A stretch of 64,000 nucleotides of DNA from Bacillota bacterium (GCA_023459875.1 JAEWRY010000049.1:1-64000); one strand, 5' to 3'; counted from the first letter of the stretch, positions 1 through 8,181 are shown. The notes: generated from the sequence alone by a model not told the origin. Numbers and translations: made by a program.

Positions 1-1
1 T

Positions 2-45
<44 letters not shown>

Positions 46-50
46 CGGCT

Positions 51-327
51 CTGCCTGTCAAAAAGCCATTCTGGCTTTTTTGACAAAGTTCTTGCGTGCA
101 GGACGCTCACCGCTTACCTGCACGAGAAGAGTCATTTCCGAGGTACACGCCCCCGGAAATGACGAATCGAACTTTGTTTCCGCCGTTCGCGGCGGAAACT
201 CTGCGAGGCTTTTTGCTGCAAATTCAGTTATTGGCAAAATAAGCCGCGCAGGCTGCTTTCGCAGCCCGCGCGACTGTATTTTTGCTATCCCGGTTTTCGC
301 CGTCCTGTTCGGATCAGCCGAAAACCG
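51..327 (+). repeat. Intergenic hairpin array, copy 1
   Basis: Six consecutive inverted repeats fill this gap: 56-68/72-85 (one bulged base), 95-102/117-124, 131-140/154-163, 176-184/191-199, 245-256/261-272 (one mismatch) and 291-299/319-327. An outer pair 84-91/169-176 (CAAAGTTC/GAACTTTG) encloses the second and third hairpins, so a three-way junction can form. The linker GAGAAG (124-129) and the trailer CTCTGCGAGG (199-208) recur in copy 2 at the equivalent positions, while the stems differ in sequence. Function is unknown; it could be a structured RNA or DNA repeat. It does not look protein-coding. Confidence 0.75.
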
Positions 328-346
328 CTGGTTAGAGGTCGGACTG

Positions 347-1066
347 TTATGCGATCCCCAGGCCGCCGCTTGCAAACCCGGTTACGGTCGTCGCGACATC
401 GGTCCCGGCCGTTACGCTTGTGGACAATACGAAGAGGAGTCTGGTACCTGCGGTAACGGGAATGAAGAGTCCGGTGGTTTCCCCGCTTGTGATGGTTCCG
501 ATGGCGAGGGGTGCCGCGAGCGCGGGCGACAGAATGACGGAAGCGCCGGGAATCGGAGCGAAGGAATCATTCGGCGTCGGAGCGCTGTAAATCCGTGCCG
601 TTACGGTAAACGTGGTGCCGGTAAGGGTTACCGCCGCTGCGATGCTGAAATAGGCGGCTATCGATGTGATAAATCCGTCCCTCGGCATGGAGAAAGCAAA
701 ACTGTTCAGGCCGGACGTATTAATAACGCCCGCCGCAATTACCGCATTTCCGTTTGTGCCGAAGCCCAGCAGCGCCGGTACGCCCGCAACGCCGCCCAGA
801 GCCGTTGTCGTCGACGCAGGGATGGTACCCGACGCAAACGGAATGATGGCGCCGGTTCCGGAAGAACCGGTAGCCCCGGAGGGGCCGGTAGCACCGATGG
901 GTCCGATTGGCCCCCTTGGTCCGGTGGGACCGGCGGGACAAACGATGTGCTTGCAGCAATCGTGATGATGGTCGTCGTAATGGTCGTCATGACAATACTC
1001 GTCGGGACGGCGGTCGTCGGGGCGACGAGCGCTATACTCATCCGGGTCATATCTATTATTAGCCAT
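347..1066 (-). CDS. BclB-like collagen-like exosporium protein
   Basis: A 239-residue protein with three parts. Residues 1-45 are rich in Asp, His, Arg and Tyr with a Cys pair. Residues 46-72 are collagen-like Gly-X-Y triplets (GPTGPRGPIGP...). From residue 73 a hydrophobic Ala/Thr/Gly-rich domain begins with IPFASGTIPASTTTALGG, typical of the C-terminal domain of BclB-related exosporium glycoproteins. In that family the collagen stalk forms spore hair fibres and the C-terminal domain trimerises. The collagen stretch is short, so this would be a short fibre. A sigma-K-like promoter lies just upstream, which fits late mother-cell expression. The large opposite-strand reading frame over the same DNA has no recognisable domain and is rejected. 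Confidence 0.85.
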   Translation of the reverse strand: MANNRYDPDEYSARRPDDRRPDEYCHDDHYDDHHHDCCKHIVCPAGPTGPRGPIGPIGATGPSGATGSSGTGAIIPFASGTIPASTTTALGGVAGVPALLGFGTNGNAVIAAGVINTSGLNSFAFSMPRDGFITSIAAYFSIAAAVTLTGTTFTVTARIYSAPTPNDSFAPIPGASVILSPALAAPLAIGTITSGETTGLFIPVTAGTRLLFVLSTSVTAGTDVATTVTGFASGGLGIA

Positions 1067-1117
1067 ACTATAATCTCACTTCAACTTATTTATTGAGCAG
1101 GCATATACTGCCTGATG

Positions 1118-1145
1118 TATTATATGATCTGTGATTGATACTTGT
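1118..1145 (-). promoter_or_regulatory. Candidate sigma-K promoter of the bclB-like gene
   Basis: On the minus strand AC (1145-1144) is followed after 17 bases by CATATAATA (1126-1118). This fits the sigma-K pattern AC-N16/17-CATANNNTA exactly. The start codon at 1066 is about 50 bases downstream, and a small hairpin (1099-1115, CAGGCA/TGCCTG) lies in the leader. The call rests on consensus match and gene context only. Confidence 0.55.
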
Positions 1146-1215
1146 TAAATATTTTAGGTTTGTCTTGGATTTCGACACTGTTCCAAGATAACGGCAAAAT
1201 ACAATTTATGTTTTT

Positions 1216-1267
1216 GGATAGAAAGAGCCAATTCCGGCGGCACTGGCGGCGGAATTGGCTCTTATCC
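1216..1267. repeat. Long hairpin in the bclB-rpsU gap
   Basis: A 13-bp perfect stem (1224-1236/1250-1262), extended by GGATA/TATCC (1216-1220/1263-1267) across a small bulge. No clear T-run follows on either strand. The rest of the 1067-1377 gap holds the bclB-like promoter and the rpsU downstream hairpin; I see no credible gene there. Confidence 0.6.
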
Positions 1268-1339
1268 AAAAGACGGAAAGCGAGTGGTCAGGTTTCTTAT
1301 TGCGGGAGTTTTCATGCTTCTTTGACGGTATAATGCAGT

Positions 1340-1369
1340 CTGCCTGTCAGCCATACGGCTGACAGGCAG
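1340..1369 (-). terminator. Hairpin downstream of rpsU
   Basis: A perfect 13-bp stem (1340-1352/1357-1369) with loop ATAC, nine bases past the rpsU stop codon. It has no U-run in the rpsU direction, so it may be a weak terminator or an RNA 3'-end stabiliser. Its outer stem GCCTGTC/GACAGGC resembles the first hairpin of the array at 13174-13210. Confidence 0.5.
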
Positions 1370-1377
1370 AAATTTTA

Positions 1378-1560
1378 TTAATAAAACTTTTTCTTGTTCT
1401 TCCTTGCTGCCTCGGACTTCTTGCGGCGCTTGACACTCGGACTCTCGTAATGCTCTCTTTTCCGCACTTCCGCAAGCACACCGGACTTGGCGCAGCTGCG
1501 TTTGAAACGCTTCAGAGCGCTTTCCAGCGATTCGTTTTCTTTTAAATGGACTTCCGACAT
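1378..1560 (-). CDS. rpsU: 30S ribosomal protein S21
   Basis: A 60-residue basic protein matching bacterial S21 throughout. It has the N-terminal ESLESALKRFKR segment, the EVRKREHYESPS core and a Lys/Arg-rich tail (KRRKKSEAARKNKKKF). S21 binds the 30S platform near the 3' end of 16S rRNA and assists translation initiation. A strong SD (GGAGGGAGGGG) precedes the ATG. A consensus sigma-A promoter lies just upstream between rpsU and leuS, so rpsU has its own transcript. Length and sequence are normal for Firmicutes. Confidence 0.97.
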   Translation of the reverse strand: MSEVHLKENESLESALKRFKRSCAKSGVLAEVRKREHYESPSVKRRKKSEAARKNKKKFY

Positions 1561-1637
1561 TGATTTCCCCTCCCTCCGAAGTGCCGGGCGCTTGTCCCGG
1601 TCACGAAAGGGCCATACCTATGGCTTTAACATGTTCC

Positions 1638-1666
1638 ATTATATTCATTTAGGCCAGTCTTGTCAA
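1638..1666 (-). promoter_or_regulatory. Consensus sigma-A promoter of rpsU
   Basis: On the minus strand TTGACA (1666-1661), a 17-base spacer and TATAAT (1643-1638): a perfect housekeeping promoter. The roughly 70-base leader to rpsU contains two short GC-rich inverted repeats, which could be a site of ribosomal-protein feedback. That regulatory role is inference. Confidence 0.85.
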
Positions 1667-1700
1667 GACAGAGATTTATTCTTATTAAGGCAGGATTGTT

Positions 1701-4112
1701 TTATGCACGGGGCTTTAGGATTAAATTCACAAGTTTGTTTTTGACCGTGATGGTCTTTACGATCTCCATGGTTTCCAACAGTTTCGCGACCTTATCCAGC
1801 GAACACGCGGCTTCCACCATGGCCTTCTCGCCGCTCTCCATGGTGACCTGCACGGTACCTTTGAGCTTGCCGCCAACCTGCACCGCGATGGTCGCCTCGG
1901 CGGCGACGGTCTTGCTCTCGTCGTATGCGGGCCAGCTCTGCGAGCAGGCCATGCCGGAAAAGCCAAGATTCTCCCACAGCTCCTCGGAGATATGGGGCGC
2001 GAAGGGCGAGAGCATGAGAAGCAGGGCCTTCATATCGCCCTTGGAGACACCGTTCGCGTAAAAATCGTTGGTGAGGGCCATGAGGGCGGCGATGGCGGTA
2101 TTGAATTTCATATCGCCGATGTCGTCGGAGACTTTTTTGATGGCCTTGTGGATGGCGCTCTCGTTGGCGCTCGTATAGTCCGCGCTGTCACCGCACATTT
2201 CGGCAAGGTTCCACACACGGTCGAGAAAACGCTTGCAGCCCTTGACCGCCTTGGAAGACCAGGTGGCGGCTTTTTCAAAATCGCCGATGAACATGATATA
2301 AAGGCGCATGGTGTCCGCGCCGTACTCGGCGATGATGTCGTTGGGATTGACCACGTTGCCCCTCGACTTGGACATTTTTTCGCTGCCCTCGCCCAGGATC
2401 ATACCGTGGCTGGTGCGCTTGGCATAGGGCTCCTTGGTGGGCACCACTCCGATGTCGTAAAGGAACTTGTGCCAGAACCGGGAGTAAAGCAGGTGAAGGG
2501 TGGTGTGCTCCATGCCGCCGTTGTACCAGTCCACCGGGGACCAGTAATCCATGGCTTCTTTTGAGGCCAGAGCCTCGCTGTTATGGGGGTCCATATACCG
2601 GAGGAAATACCAGGAGGAACCCGCCCATTGGGGCATGGTGTCGGTCTCCCTCTCGGCAGGCCCGCCGCAATGGGGGCAGGTGGTTTTCACCCAATCGGTC
2701 ATGTGGGCCAGGGGAGACTCGCCGTTATCGGTCGGCTCGTAGCTCTTAACGTCCGGCAGCAGTAAAGGTAATTCGCTTTCCAGTAAAGGCACCCATCCGC
2801 ACTTGGGACACTTCACCATGGGAATGGGTTCGCCCCAATAACGCTGGCGGGAGAAGACCCAATCGCGCAGTTTATAATTGACCTTGGACTCTCCCAGGCC
2901 CTTTTCCTCCAGCCACTTGGTGATGGCTTCCTTGGCGTCTTCCACGCTCATGCCGTCCAGGAAACCGGAGTTTACCATAATACCGGTCTCGCAGTCGGTA
3001 AACGCCTCCGCGCTCACGTCGCCGCCCTTCACCACCTCGATGATGGGAAGAGAAAATTTCGTGGCAAATTCCCAGTCGCGGGTGTCGTGGCCGGGGACGG
3101 CCATAATGGCGCCGGTGCCGTAGGTCCCGAGGACGTAATCGGAAAGATAAATGGGGATCTCCTTGCCGTTTACCGGGTTGATCGCCCGGACGCCTCTCAG
3201 CTCCACGCCGGTCTTTTCCTTTGAAATCTCGCTGCGCTCGAAGTCGGACTTGCGGGCGGCGGCTTCCACGTATTCGTTCACTTCGTCCGGGTTAGAAAGC
3301 TGTGACGCCCACTTTTTCACAAAGGCGTGCTCGGGGGCCATGACCATATAGGTGGCGCCGAACAGGGTGTCCGGCCGGGTGGTGAACACCCGCAGCTTAT
3401 CCCCCTCGGTGGTGCTGAAATCCACTTCCGCTCCGGTGCTGCGGCCGATCCAGTTGCGCTGCTGGATCTTCACCCGCTCGATGAAGTCCAGGCCGTCCAG
3501 GTCGTCGATGAGCCGCTGGGCGTAGGCAGTGATCTTCAGCATCCACTGGCTCTTCTCCTTGCGGACCACGGGAGCGCCGCAGCGCTCGCAGACGCCCTCC
3601 ACCACCTCTTCATTGGCCAGCACGCACTTGCAGGAGGTGCACCAGTTGACGGGCATGGTGGTTTTGTAGGCAAGGCCGTGTTTGAAGAGCTGCAGAAAGA
3701 TCCACTGGGTCCACTTATAGTATTCCGGGTCCGTGGTATTGATCTCCCGGTCCCAGTCAAAGGAGTAACCGAGCATCTGAAGCTGGCTGCGGAACACCCC
3801 GATGTTGTCGTGGGTCACCTTTGTGGGGTGGATGTGGTTTTTGATCGCGTAGTTTTCCGTGGGCAGACCGAAGGCGTCGTAGCCCATGGGGAACAAAACG
3901 TTGTAGCCGTCCATCCGCTTTTTGCGGGCGACGATGTCCATGGCGGTGTAAGGCCGCGCGTGTCCCACATGCAGGCCCTGGCCAGAGGGATAGGGAAACT
4001 CAACAAGCGCGTAAAACTTGGGCTTAGAGCTCCCGTTTTCGCACCGGTAGGTTTTTTCCTCCAGCCACTTTTTCTGCCACTTCTTTTCGATGCGGTCAAA
4101 CTCGTACTTCAA
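1701..4112 (-). CDS. leuS: Leucyl-tRNA synthetase
   Basis: An 803-residue class I aminoacyl-tRNA synthetase that charges tRNA-Leu with leucine and edits mischarged products. The ATP-binding HIGH motif appears as HVGH (about 48-51) and the KMSKS loop as KMSKSRGN (about 577). A Cys-rich zinc knuckle (CTSC...CERCG, about 158-177) and the editing insertion with the T-rich TTRPDTLFGAT segment are present. Length is typical of bacterial LeuRS. It follows rsfS on the same strand with about 115 bases between, and that gap contains no T-box-like leader. The order rsfS-leuS is common in Firmicutes. Confidence 0.97.
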   Translation of the reverse strand: MKYEFDRIEKKWQKKWLEEKTYRCENGSSKPKFYALVEFPYPSGQGLHVGHARPYTAMDIVARKKRMDGYNVLFPMGYDAFGLPTENYAIKNHIHPTKVTHDNIGVFRSQLQMLGYSFDWDREINTTDPEYYKWTQWIFLQLFKHGLAYKTTMPVNWCTSCKCVLANEEVVEGVCERCGAPVVRKEKSQWMLKITAYAQRLIDDLDGLDFIERVKIQQRNWIGRSTGAEVDFSTTEGDKLRVFTTRPDTLFGATYMVMAPEHAFVKKWASQLSNPDEVNEYVEAAARKSDFERSEISKEKTGVELRGVRAINPVNGKEIPIYLSDYVLGTYGTGAIMAVPGHDTRDWEFATKFSLPIIEVVKGGDVSAEAFTDCETGIMVNSGFLDGMSVEDAKEAITKWLEEKGLGESKVNYKLRDWVFSRQRYWGEPIPMVKCPKCGWVPLLESELPLLLPDVKSYEPTDNGESPLAHMTDWVKTTCPHCGGPAERETDTMPQWAGSSWYFLRYMDPHNSEALASKEAMDYWSPVDWYNGGMEHTTLHLLYSRFWHKFLYDIGVVPTKEPYAKRTSHGMILGEGSEKMSKSRGNVVNPNDIIAEYGADTMRLYIMFIGDFEKAATWSSKAVKGCKRFLDRVWNLAEMCGDSADYTSANESAIHKAIKKVSDDIGDMKFNTAIAALMALTNDFYANGVSKGDMKALLLMLSPFAPHISEELWENLGFSGMACSQSWPAYDESKTVAAEATIAVQVGGKLKGTVQVTMESGEKAMVEAACSLDKVAKLLETMEIVKTITVKNKLVNLILKPRA

Positions 4113-4227
4113 CTTCCATCACAGCTTTCCGGCATAATACAGGGAAAAACACGCGGGTCAGGCGCTTTTTTCCAAAATTTCGTTGCTTCAGCAGATATTA
4201 TAAAGGAGATTGTCGGAGAATGCAACC

Positions 4228-4584
4228 CTAAGCGCCAAGCACGCCGGAGATATCCAGCTGGGCGGCGTCTCTCCACAAGCGCTCCAGATCGTAAAATTTA
4301 CGCGCCTCGTCCATAAAGATGTGGACGACCACGGAGGAGAAATCCAGCAGGACCCATACGCCGCCGCGGTGGCCTTCGATATGGTGGGGCTCCTCCCCCG
4401 CATCCTTCATCGCTTTTTCACAGGCGTCGGCCAGGGCTTTTACCTGGGTTGTGGAGGTGGCGGTGCAGATCACGAAATAATCTGCCAGTGTCGTGAGTTT
4501 TTCTGTTTCCAGTACCTTAATATCTCCGCCCTTTTTATCATCCAGGGCCTTTGCAATGACAAGCGCCATTTCTTTCGGAGTCAT
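4228..4584 (-). CDS. rsfS: Ribosome silencing factor RsfS
   Basis: A 118-residue RsfS/Iojap (YbeB) family protein. These bind ribosomal protein L14 on the 50S subunit and block subunit joining, lowering translation under starvation. The family motifs LADYFVICTATSTTQVKAL and the C-terminal GVWVLLDFSSVVVHIF followed by YDLERLW are clear. I start at the ATG at 4584, which has AAAGGA about nine bases upstream; a TTG codon immediately before it is less likely. It sits 20 bases downstream of the LCP-family gene and before leuS, the usual neighbourhood. Confidence 0.93.
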   Translation of the reverse strand: MTPKEMALVIAKALDDKKGGDIKVLETEKLTTLADYFVICTATSTTQVKALADACEKAMKDAGEEPHHIEGHRGGVWVLLDFSSVVVHIFMDEARKFYDLERLWRDAAQLDISGVLGA

Positions 4585-4603
4585 CAATCAAATTCCTTTC
4601 CTG

Positions 4604-5953
4604 TTAATTTACCGGCGACGGCACGGCCGGAAGCGTGGCGGACTCGGTCGGCGAGGGCGAAGAGCTCACATCGGGAGATGCGGAAGATTCCGGCGTCTCG
4701 GTAGGGGCGGCGGTCTCGGTGGGCGACGGTTCTTCGGTCTCCCCGGGTGAGACGGACGGCTCCGGCTCCTCCGTCGGAAGCGATTCCGTCGGCTCGGGCT
4801 CCGGCTTGCCGGAGGGCTTCACCGGCGGCACCGCCGCTTTCGTATCTTCCACCTTGCCCGTGGAGGAGGACAGACTGCCGTCGGTATTCACCGACATGAT
4901 ATCCAGGTTCTTTACCGTCAGCGCAAGGACATAGGGGTTCAGATATTGGTTCACCATTTCCATGGTTTCCTTGGCGTAGGGGAGCACATAGGACTGGTTG
5001 TTATGATAGACGCGGCTCCAGGCGTAACCGTCCACGTCGCCTGGCATGGTGAGGAAGGTGACGTTATCCATATTGAGTCCGCCGAAAACGGCTTTCTGCC
5101 CAAAATAGAGAAGGTTACTCACCGTAAGCTCCGTGTCCACGTACTCGGTGAAAATCCGGGCAAATTCCGTGATCTTCGTGACGTTTTTAAACTGGAGGCA
5201 CTGTTTGATGATGGCGGTCATCAGCGACTGCTGGGTCTGGATGCGCCCGATGTCCCCCGCCGAATAACCGAGGGTCATGTCGTTATTGTGCCGCCAGCGC
5301 ACCACGCCCATGGCGGCTTCTCCGTCCAGCGTCTGCAGGCCCTTTTTCACATGGATATGCAGATCCTGGGTGGGGTCGTCGTAGTCCATGTTACGGGGTA
5401 CGTCGAATTCCACGCCGCCGATGGCGTCCACCAGCTTGCCGAAGGCCTCCCACTCCACCACGATGGTATAATCGGGCTGAAAACCGATCAGCTGGGAGAC
5501 TTCTTTTTTGACCGCCTCGACCCCTTTTTCGCCGCCCTTCGCGTAGTCGTACACGGCGTTGATGCGCTTGATGTCGTAGGGGATATTTACCATGGTATCG
5601 CGGGGGATGCTCATAACGGAGAGCTTCTGGTTCGGGATGTCGTAGGAAGCGACCATGATGGTGTCGGTGTTTCCGCCGCCGCCCGTGTCCCTGCCCAGCA
5701 CCATAAAGGTGTAGAAATCCTTCTTGCGTCCCTCGGCGGCCACGTCGGGTGCGGAGCTGTCGCCGGGCGTCGGGGTCGGGATACCAGGGATCTCCGGCTT
5801 CTGCACCAGCAGTTTATAGGCTACCAGCAGCAGCAACAGCACGGCTGTCACTACGGAAATAATGATGATTCTGCGCTTAATGATTTGTTCCCGGGTCCGC
5901 CTTTTCCTTCTTTCAAGGCGCGCGCCCGGTTCATTTTTTTCTTTTTGTTCCAT
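4604..5953 (-). CDS. LCP (LytR-CpsA-Psr) family cell-wall polymer ligase
   Basis: A 449-residue membrane-anchored LCP protein. It has a basic cytoplasmic N-terminus, one transmembrane helix (about 27-46) and an extracellular LCP catalytic domain (about 85-330). The domain shows family signatures: DTIMVASYD, MSIPRDTMV with the polyprenyl-phosphate-binding Arg, INAVYDYA, and GRIQTQQ. LCP enzymes transfer teichoic acids or capsule polymers from lipid carriers to peptidoglycan. The last 90 or so residues are a low-complexity Pro/Glu/Ser/Thr tail, probably a wall-spanning linker. It directly abuts nadD-yqeK. The exact polymer substrate cannot be told. Confidence 0.9.
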   Translation of the reverse strand: MEQKEKNEPGARLERRKRRTREQIIKRRIIIISVVTAVLLLLLVAYKLLVQKPEIPGIPTPTPGDSSAPDVAAEGRKKDFYTFMVLGRDTGGGGNTDTIMVASYDIPNQKLSVMSIPRDTMVNIPYDIKRINAVYDYAKGGEKGVEAVKKEVSQLIGFQPDYTIVVEWEAFGKLVDAIGGVEFDVPRNMDYDDPTQDLHIHVKKGLQTLDGEAAMGVVRWRHNNDMTLGYSAGDIGRIQTQQSLMTAIIKQCLQFKNVTKITEFARIFTEYVDTELTVSNLLYFGQKAVFGGLNMDNVTFLTMPGDVDGYAWSRVYHNNQSYVLPYAKETMEMVNQYLNPYVLALTVKNLDIMSVNTDGSLSSSTGKVEDTKAAVPPVKPSGKPEPEPTESLPTEEPEPSVSPGETEEPSPTETAAPTETPESSASPDVSSSPSPTESATLPAVPSPVN

Positions 5954-7153
5954 TTAGAGTCCTTCCAATGCATCCAATGTATTATGGTGAACGGGCGTGC
6001 CCAAGGCGCGCATCTCCTCCACCGTCATGGCGAGACCCGACTTCACGCCCTTATCCAGGCTCTCCTCAGCCACGGCGCGAAGGGCATCCACTCCGGGAAA
6101 ATCCCGGCTGGGTTCGATGTAGTCCGCCAGATAAATAATTTTCTCCAGGGTGGTCATGCGGGACTTGCCGGTGGTGTGATAACGGATGGCGTCCGCCACC
6201 TCGGGACACTCGCCGAACATCTCGCGCGAGAGCGCCGCGCCGGTCTTGGCGTGAAGGAGCTTTAAGGTCTGCCGCTCCAGCTCGTCGGTTTTAATGTGGT
6301 ACTCCCCGCACAGGGCAAGCTGCTGCTCCAGTGTGAGATATTTGGTGCAGTCATGCAGAATGGCGGCGCGGCGGGCCTTTTCTTCGTCCGCACCCCACTT
6401 TTTTGCCATCGCCGCCGCCGTTTCCTCGGTCCCTCTGATGTGGGGGATGCGCTTGGCTTTCACCATGCTGTAGGAGACTGCGCGAAGGTCCTCGTCCGAG
6501 AGGTTCTTCAAACCGCTCTTTACCCCGTAAAGAGAATTACGCAGGATGTAGCCGTACACGGCGGGCCACAGGTACTCCTTCCCTTTTCCCTCGCAGAGGG
6601 AAGAGCGCAGGGCAGAGGAAGAAATCTCCGTTATTTTCGGCAGCTGAATGGTGCAGATATTGGCGGTGAACTGCTGATTCAGAAAAGCGCCCTGAATGGC
6701 GAAGAGTTCCCCGGTTTCGGTCTCACTCCTTGCAAAGGCGGCGATGGACGCAAGGTGCATCACCTTGTCCGCCCGGTACCACTTATGGAGAGAGAGGAAC
6801 ATATCACTGCCCACGAGGAGCCAGAGCTCGCTATCCGGGTATTCTTTGCTCAGGTACTCCAAAGTATCCGACGTGTAGCTGAATCCCGGCCGGTTCAGCT
6901 CAAGATCCAGCGCTTTTACCCGCTCGCCCATTCCCATTCCGTCCGCCATGAGGGCGGTCATGGCGAGTCTTTGTTCCGGCGCCGCGCTGTCGCTGGAGAG
7001 CATTTTGTGGGGCGGCAGCCTGGCGGGGATGAAAAGGAGCTTCGAGAGCCCCAGGGTGTCCATTGCCGCCCGGGCCGCCTCCATATGGCCCAGGTGGGGC
7101 GGGTCGAAGGTTCCGCCGTAAATTCCGATTCTTTCTTTTCTTTCCGGTTTCAC
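5954..7153 (-). CDS. nadD: Fused NadD nicotinate-nucleotide adenylyltransferase / YqeK HD phosphohydrolase
   Basis: A 399-residue two-domain protein. Residues 1 to about 200 are NadD, which adenylates nicotinate mononucleotide in NAD synthesis: GIYGGTFDPPHLGHM carries the nucleotidyl-transferase HxGH motif, with IPARLPPHK and the ISSSALRSSL motif. Residues about 228-399 are a YqeK-type HD domain (SYSMVKAKRIPHIRG, and ILHDCTKY with the HD pair near 267). YqeK hydrolyses diadenosine tetraphosphate in related bacteria. In most Firmicutes nadD and yqeK are separate adjacent genes; here they are one frame. Translation probably starts at GTG (7153). It sits between yhbY and the LCP gene, the standard order. 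Confidence 0.93.
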   Translation of the reverse strand: MKPERKERIGIYGGTFDPPHLGHMEAARAAMDTLGLSKLLFIPARLPPHKMLSSDSAAPEQRLAMTALMADGMGMGERVKALDLELNRPGFSYTSDTLEYLSKEYPDSELWLLVGSDMFLSLHKWYRADKVMHLASIAAFARSETETGELFAIQGAFLNQQFTANICTIQLPKITEISSSALRSSLCEGKGKEYLWPAVYGYILRNSLYGVKSGLKNLSDEDLRAVSYSMVKAKRIPHIRGTEETAAAMAKKWGADEEKARRAAILHDCTKYLTLEQQLALCGEYHIKTDELERQTLKLLHAKTGAALSREMFGECPEVADAIRYHTTGKSRMTTLEKIIYLADYIEPSRDFPGVDALRAVAEESLDKGVKSGLAMTVEEMRALGTPVHHNTLDALEGL

Positions 7154-7168
7154 GATCCGGGTACCCCC

Positions 7169-7573
7169 CTATTTTTCTATCTCTTTTGTCGGGGCCGGAT
7201 GGGTTCCGCCCGGCTTTTCCGCCAGAGGCGGCTTTCTATTCCTGTCTGTTTTAACGAGTACAATTTTATCCTTCTTTTTCTTATCGTGACTATGGCGGTA
7301 CAAAACGAAAACGTTTCCGATGACCTGCACCACCTCGCAGCGCGCCTGCACGGACAGGGTCTCGGCGCACTGCTTTGCTTCCAGCAGAGAGTTTTCCAGC
7401 ACTCTGCATTTAATAAGCTCCCTGGCCTCCAGGGTATCGTTTACCTGGCCGATCACCGGCTCGGTCAGTCCGTCCTTGCCGATCTGGACCACGGCATTCA
7501 TGCCGTTTGCCATGGCGCGAAGCTGGGCCCTCTGCTTGCTTGTCAGTTCCATTGGGTGTGTCGGCGGAGTCAA
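7169..7573 (-). CDS. yhbY: YhbY-type CRM-domain RNA-binding protein
   Basis: A 134-residue protein whose first 100 residues form a CRM domain: LTSKQRAQLRAMANGMNAVVQIGKDGL (in part), then LIKCRVLENSL and VVQVIGNVFVLYR. CRM proteins bind pre-50S particles and assist ribosome assembly. A 35-residue Lys/Pro-rich tail follows the domain. I use TTG at 7573 because AGGAGG lies 13 bases upstream; the alternative ATG at 7552 (MELTSKQ) has no close SD but would match the usual family start. It is between rdgB and nadD on the same strand. Confidence 0.88.
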   Translation of the reverse strand: MTPPTHPMELTSKQRAQLRAMANGMNAVVQIGKDGLTEPVIGQVNDTLEARELIKCRVLENSLLEAKQCAETLSVQARCEVVQVIGNVFVLYRHSHDKKKKDKIVLVKTDRNRKPPLAEKPGGTHPAPTKEIEK

Positions 7574-7590
7574 GTTCCCCGCTCTTCCTC

Positions 7591-8181
7591 CTATTTGTTG
7601 AGATAGTCTTTCAGTTTAGCCGCAAACTCCACCAGGGCGACGCCCCGGTGCGATATTTTATTCTTTTCTTCGGGGGTCAGCTGGGCAAAGGTCCGCTTGA
7701 GCTGGGGCACAAAGAAAATGGGGTCGTAGCCGAATCCGTCCGCTCCCCGCGGGGCGTATGCGAGAACACCCTGGCACTCGCCCCGGGCGGTGATCTCGTC
7801 GCCGTTCGGAAAAGAGCAGCAGATGCAGGAAACAAAGCGGCATTTGCGGTCCAGTTCCCCGCGCATGAATTCCAACAGCAGGCTGAAACGGCTCTTGTCG
7901 TCCAGTTCTTCGCCGCCGTAACGGGCCGAGTAGACTCCGGGCGCGCCGTTCAGCGCGTCCACGCACAGGCCCGAGTCGTCTGCTATGGCGGGAAGGCCGG
8001 ACGCCTCCATCACCGCGCGGGCTTTGAGCCGGGCGTTTTCCTCGAAGGTTTCTCCGGTCTCCTCCACGGTCACATCCACGCCCGCCTCGTCCTCGGAGAG
8101 CACCTCAACCCCTAGTTCCGAAAGAATGCTTTCAAGTTCCAGCAGCTTCTTTTTATTTTTGCTTGCCAAAACCAGTTTCAT
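7591..8181 (-). CDS. rdgB: XTP/dITP pyrophosphatase (RdgB/HAM1)
   Basis: A 196-residue Ham1-family nucleotide-sanitising enzyme that hydrolyses non-canonical purine triphosphates (XTP, dITP, ITP) to monophosphates. The substrate-binding start LVLASKNKKKLLELESIL, the ETGETFEENARLKA motif, IADDSGLCVDALNGAPGVYS (metal and nucleotide site) and GFGYDPIF are all present. Length is normal. It lies 30 bases downstream of ftsY and 17 upstream of yhbY, so they are probably cotranscribed. Confidence 0.95.
   Translation of the reverse strand: MKLVLASKNKKKLLELESILSELGVEVLSEDEAGVDVTVEETGETFEENARLKARAVMEASGLPAIADDSGLCVDALNGAPGVYSARYGGEELDDKSRFSLLLEFMRGELDRKCRFVSCICCSFPNGDEITARGECQGVLAYAPRGADGFGYDPIFFVPQLKRTFAQLTPEEKNKISHRGVALVEFAAKLKDYLNK

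Noticed and set aside
80..1096. 338-codon plus-strand frame opposite the bclB-like gene
   Set aside because: Low-complexity Gly/Arg-rich antisense of a collagen-like gene; no domain, and the minus-strand gene has the promoter and recognisable domains.
1142..1333. 63-codon plus-strand frame in the bclB-rpsU gap
   Set aside because: It runs through a strong hairpin, has no SD and no similarity to a known family.
4113..4227. Possible T-box upstream of leuS
   Set aside because: Only about 115 bases, with no specifier loop, T-box core or terminator; leuS is within the rsfS transcript.
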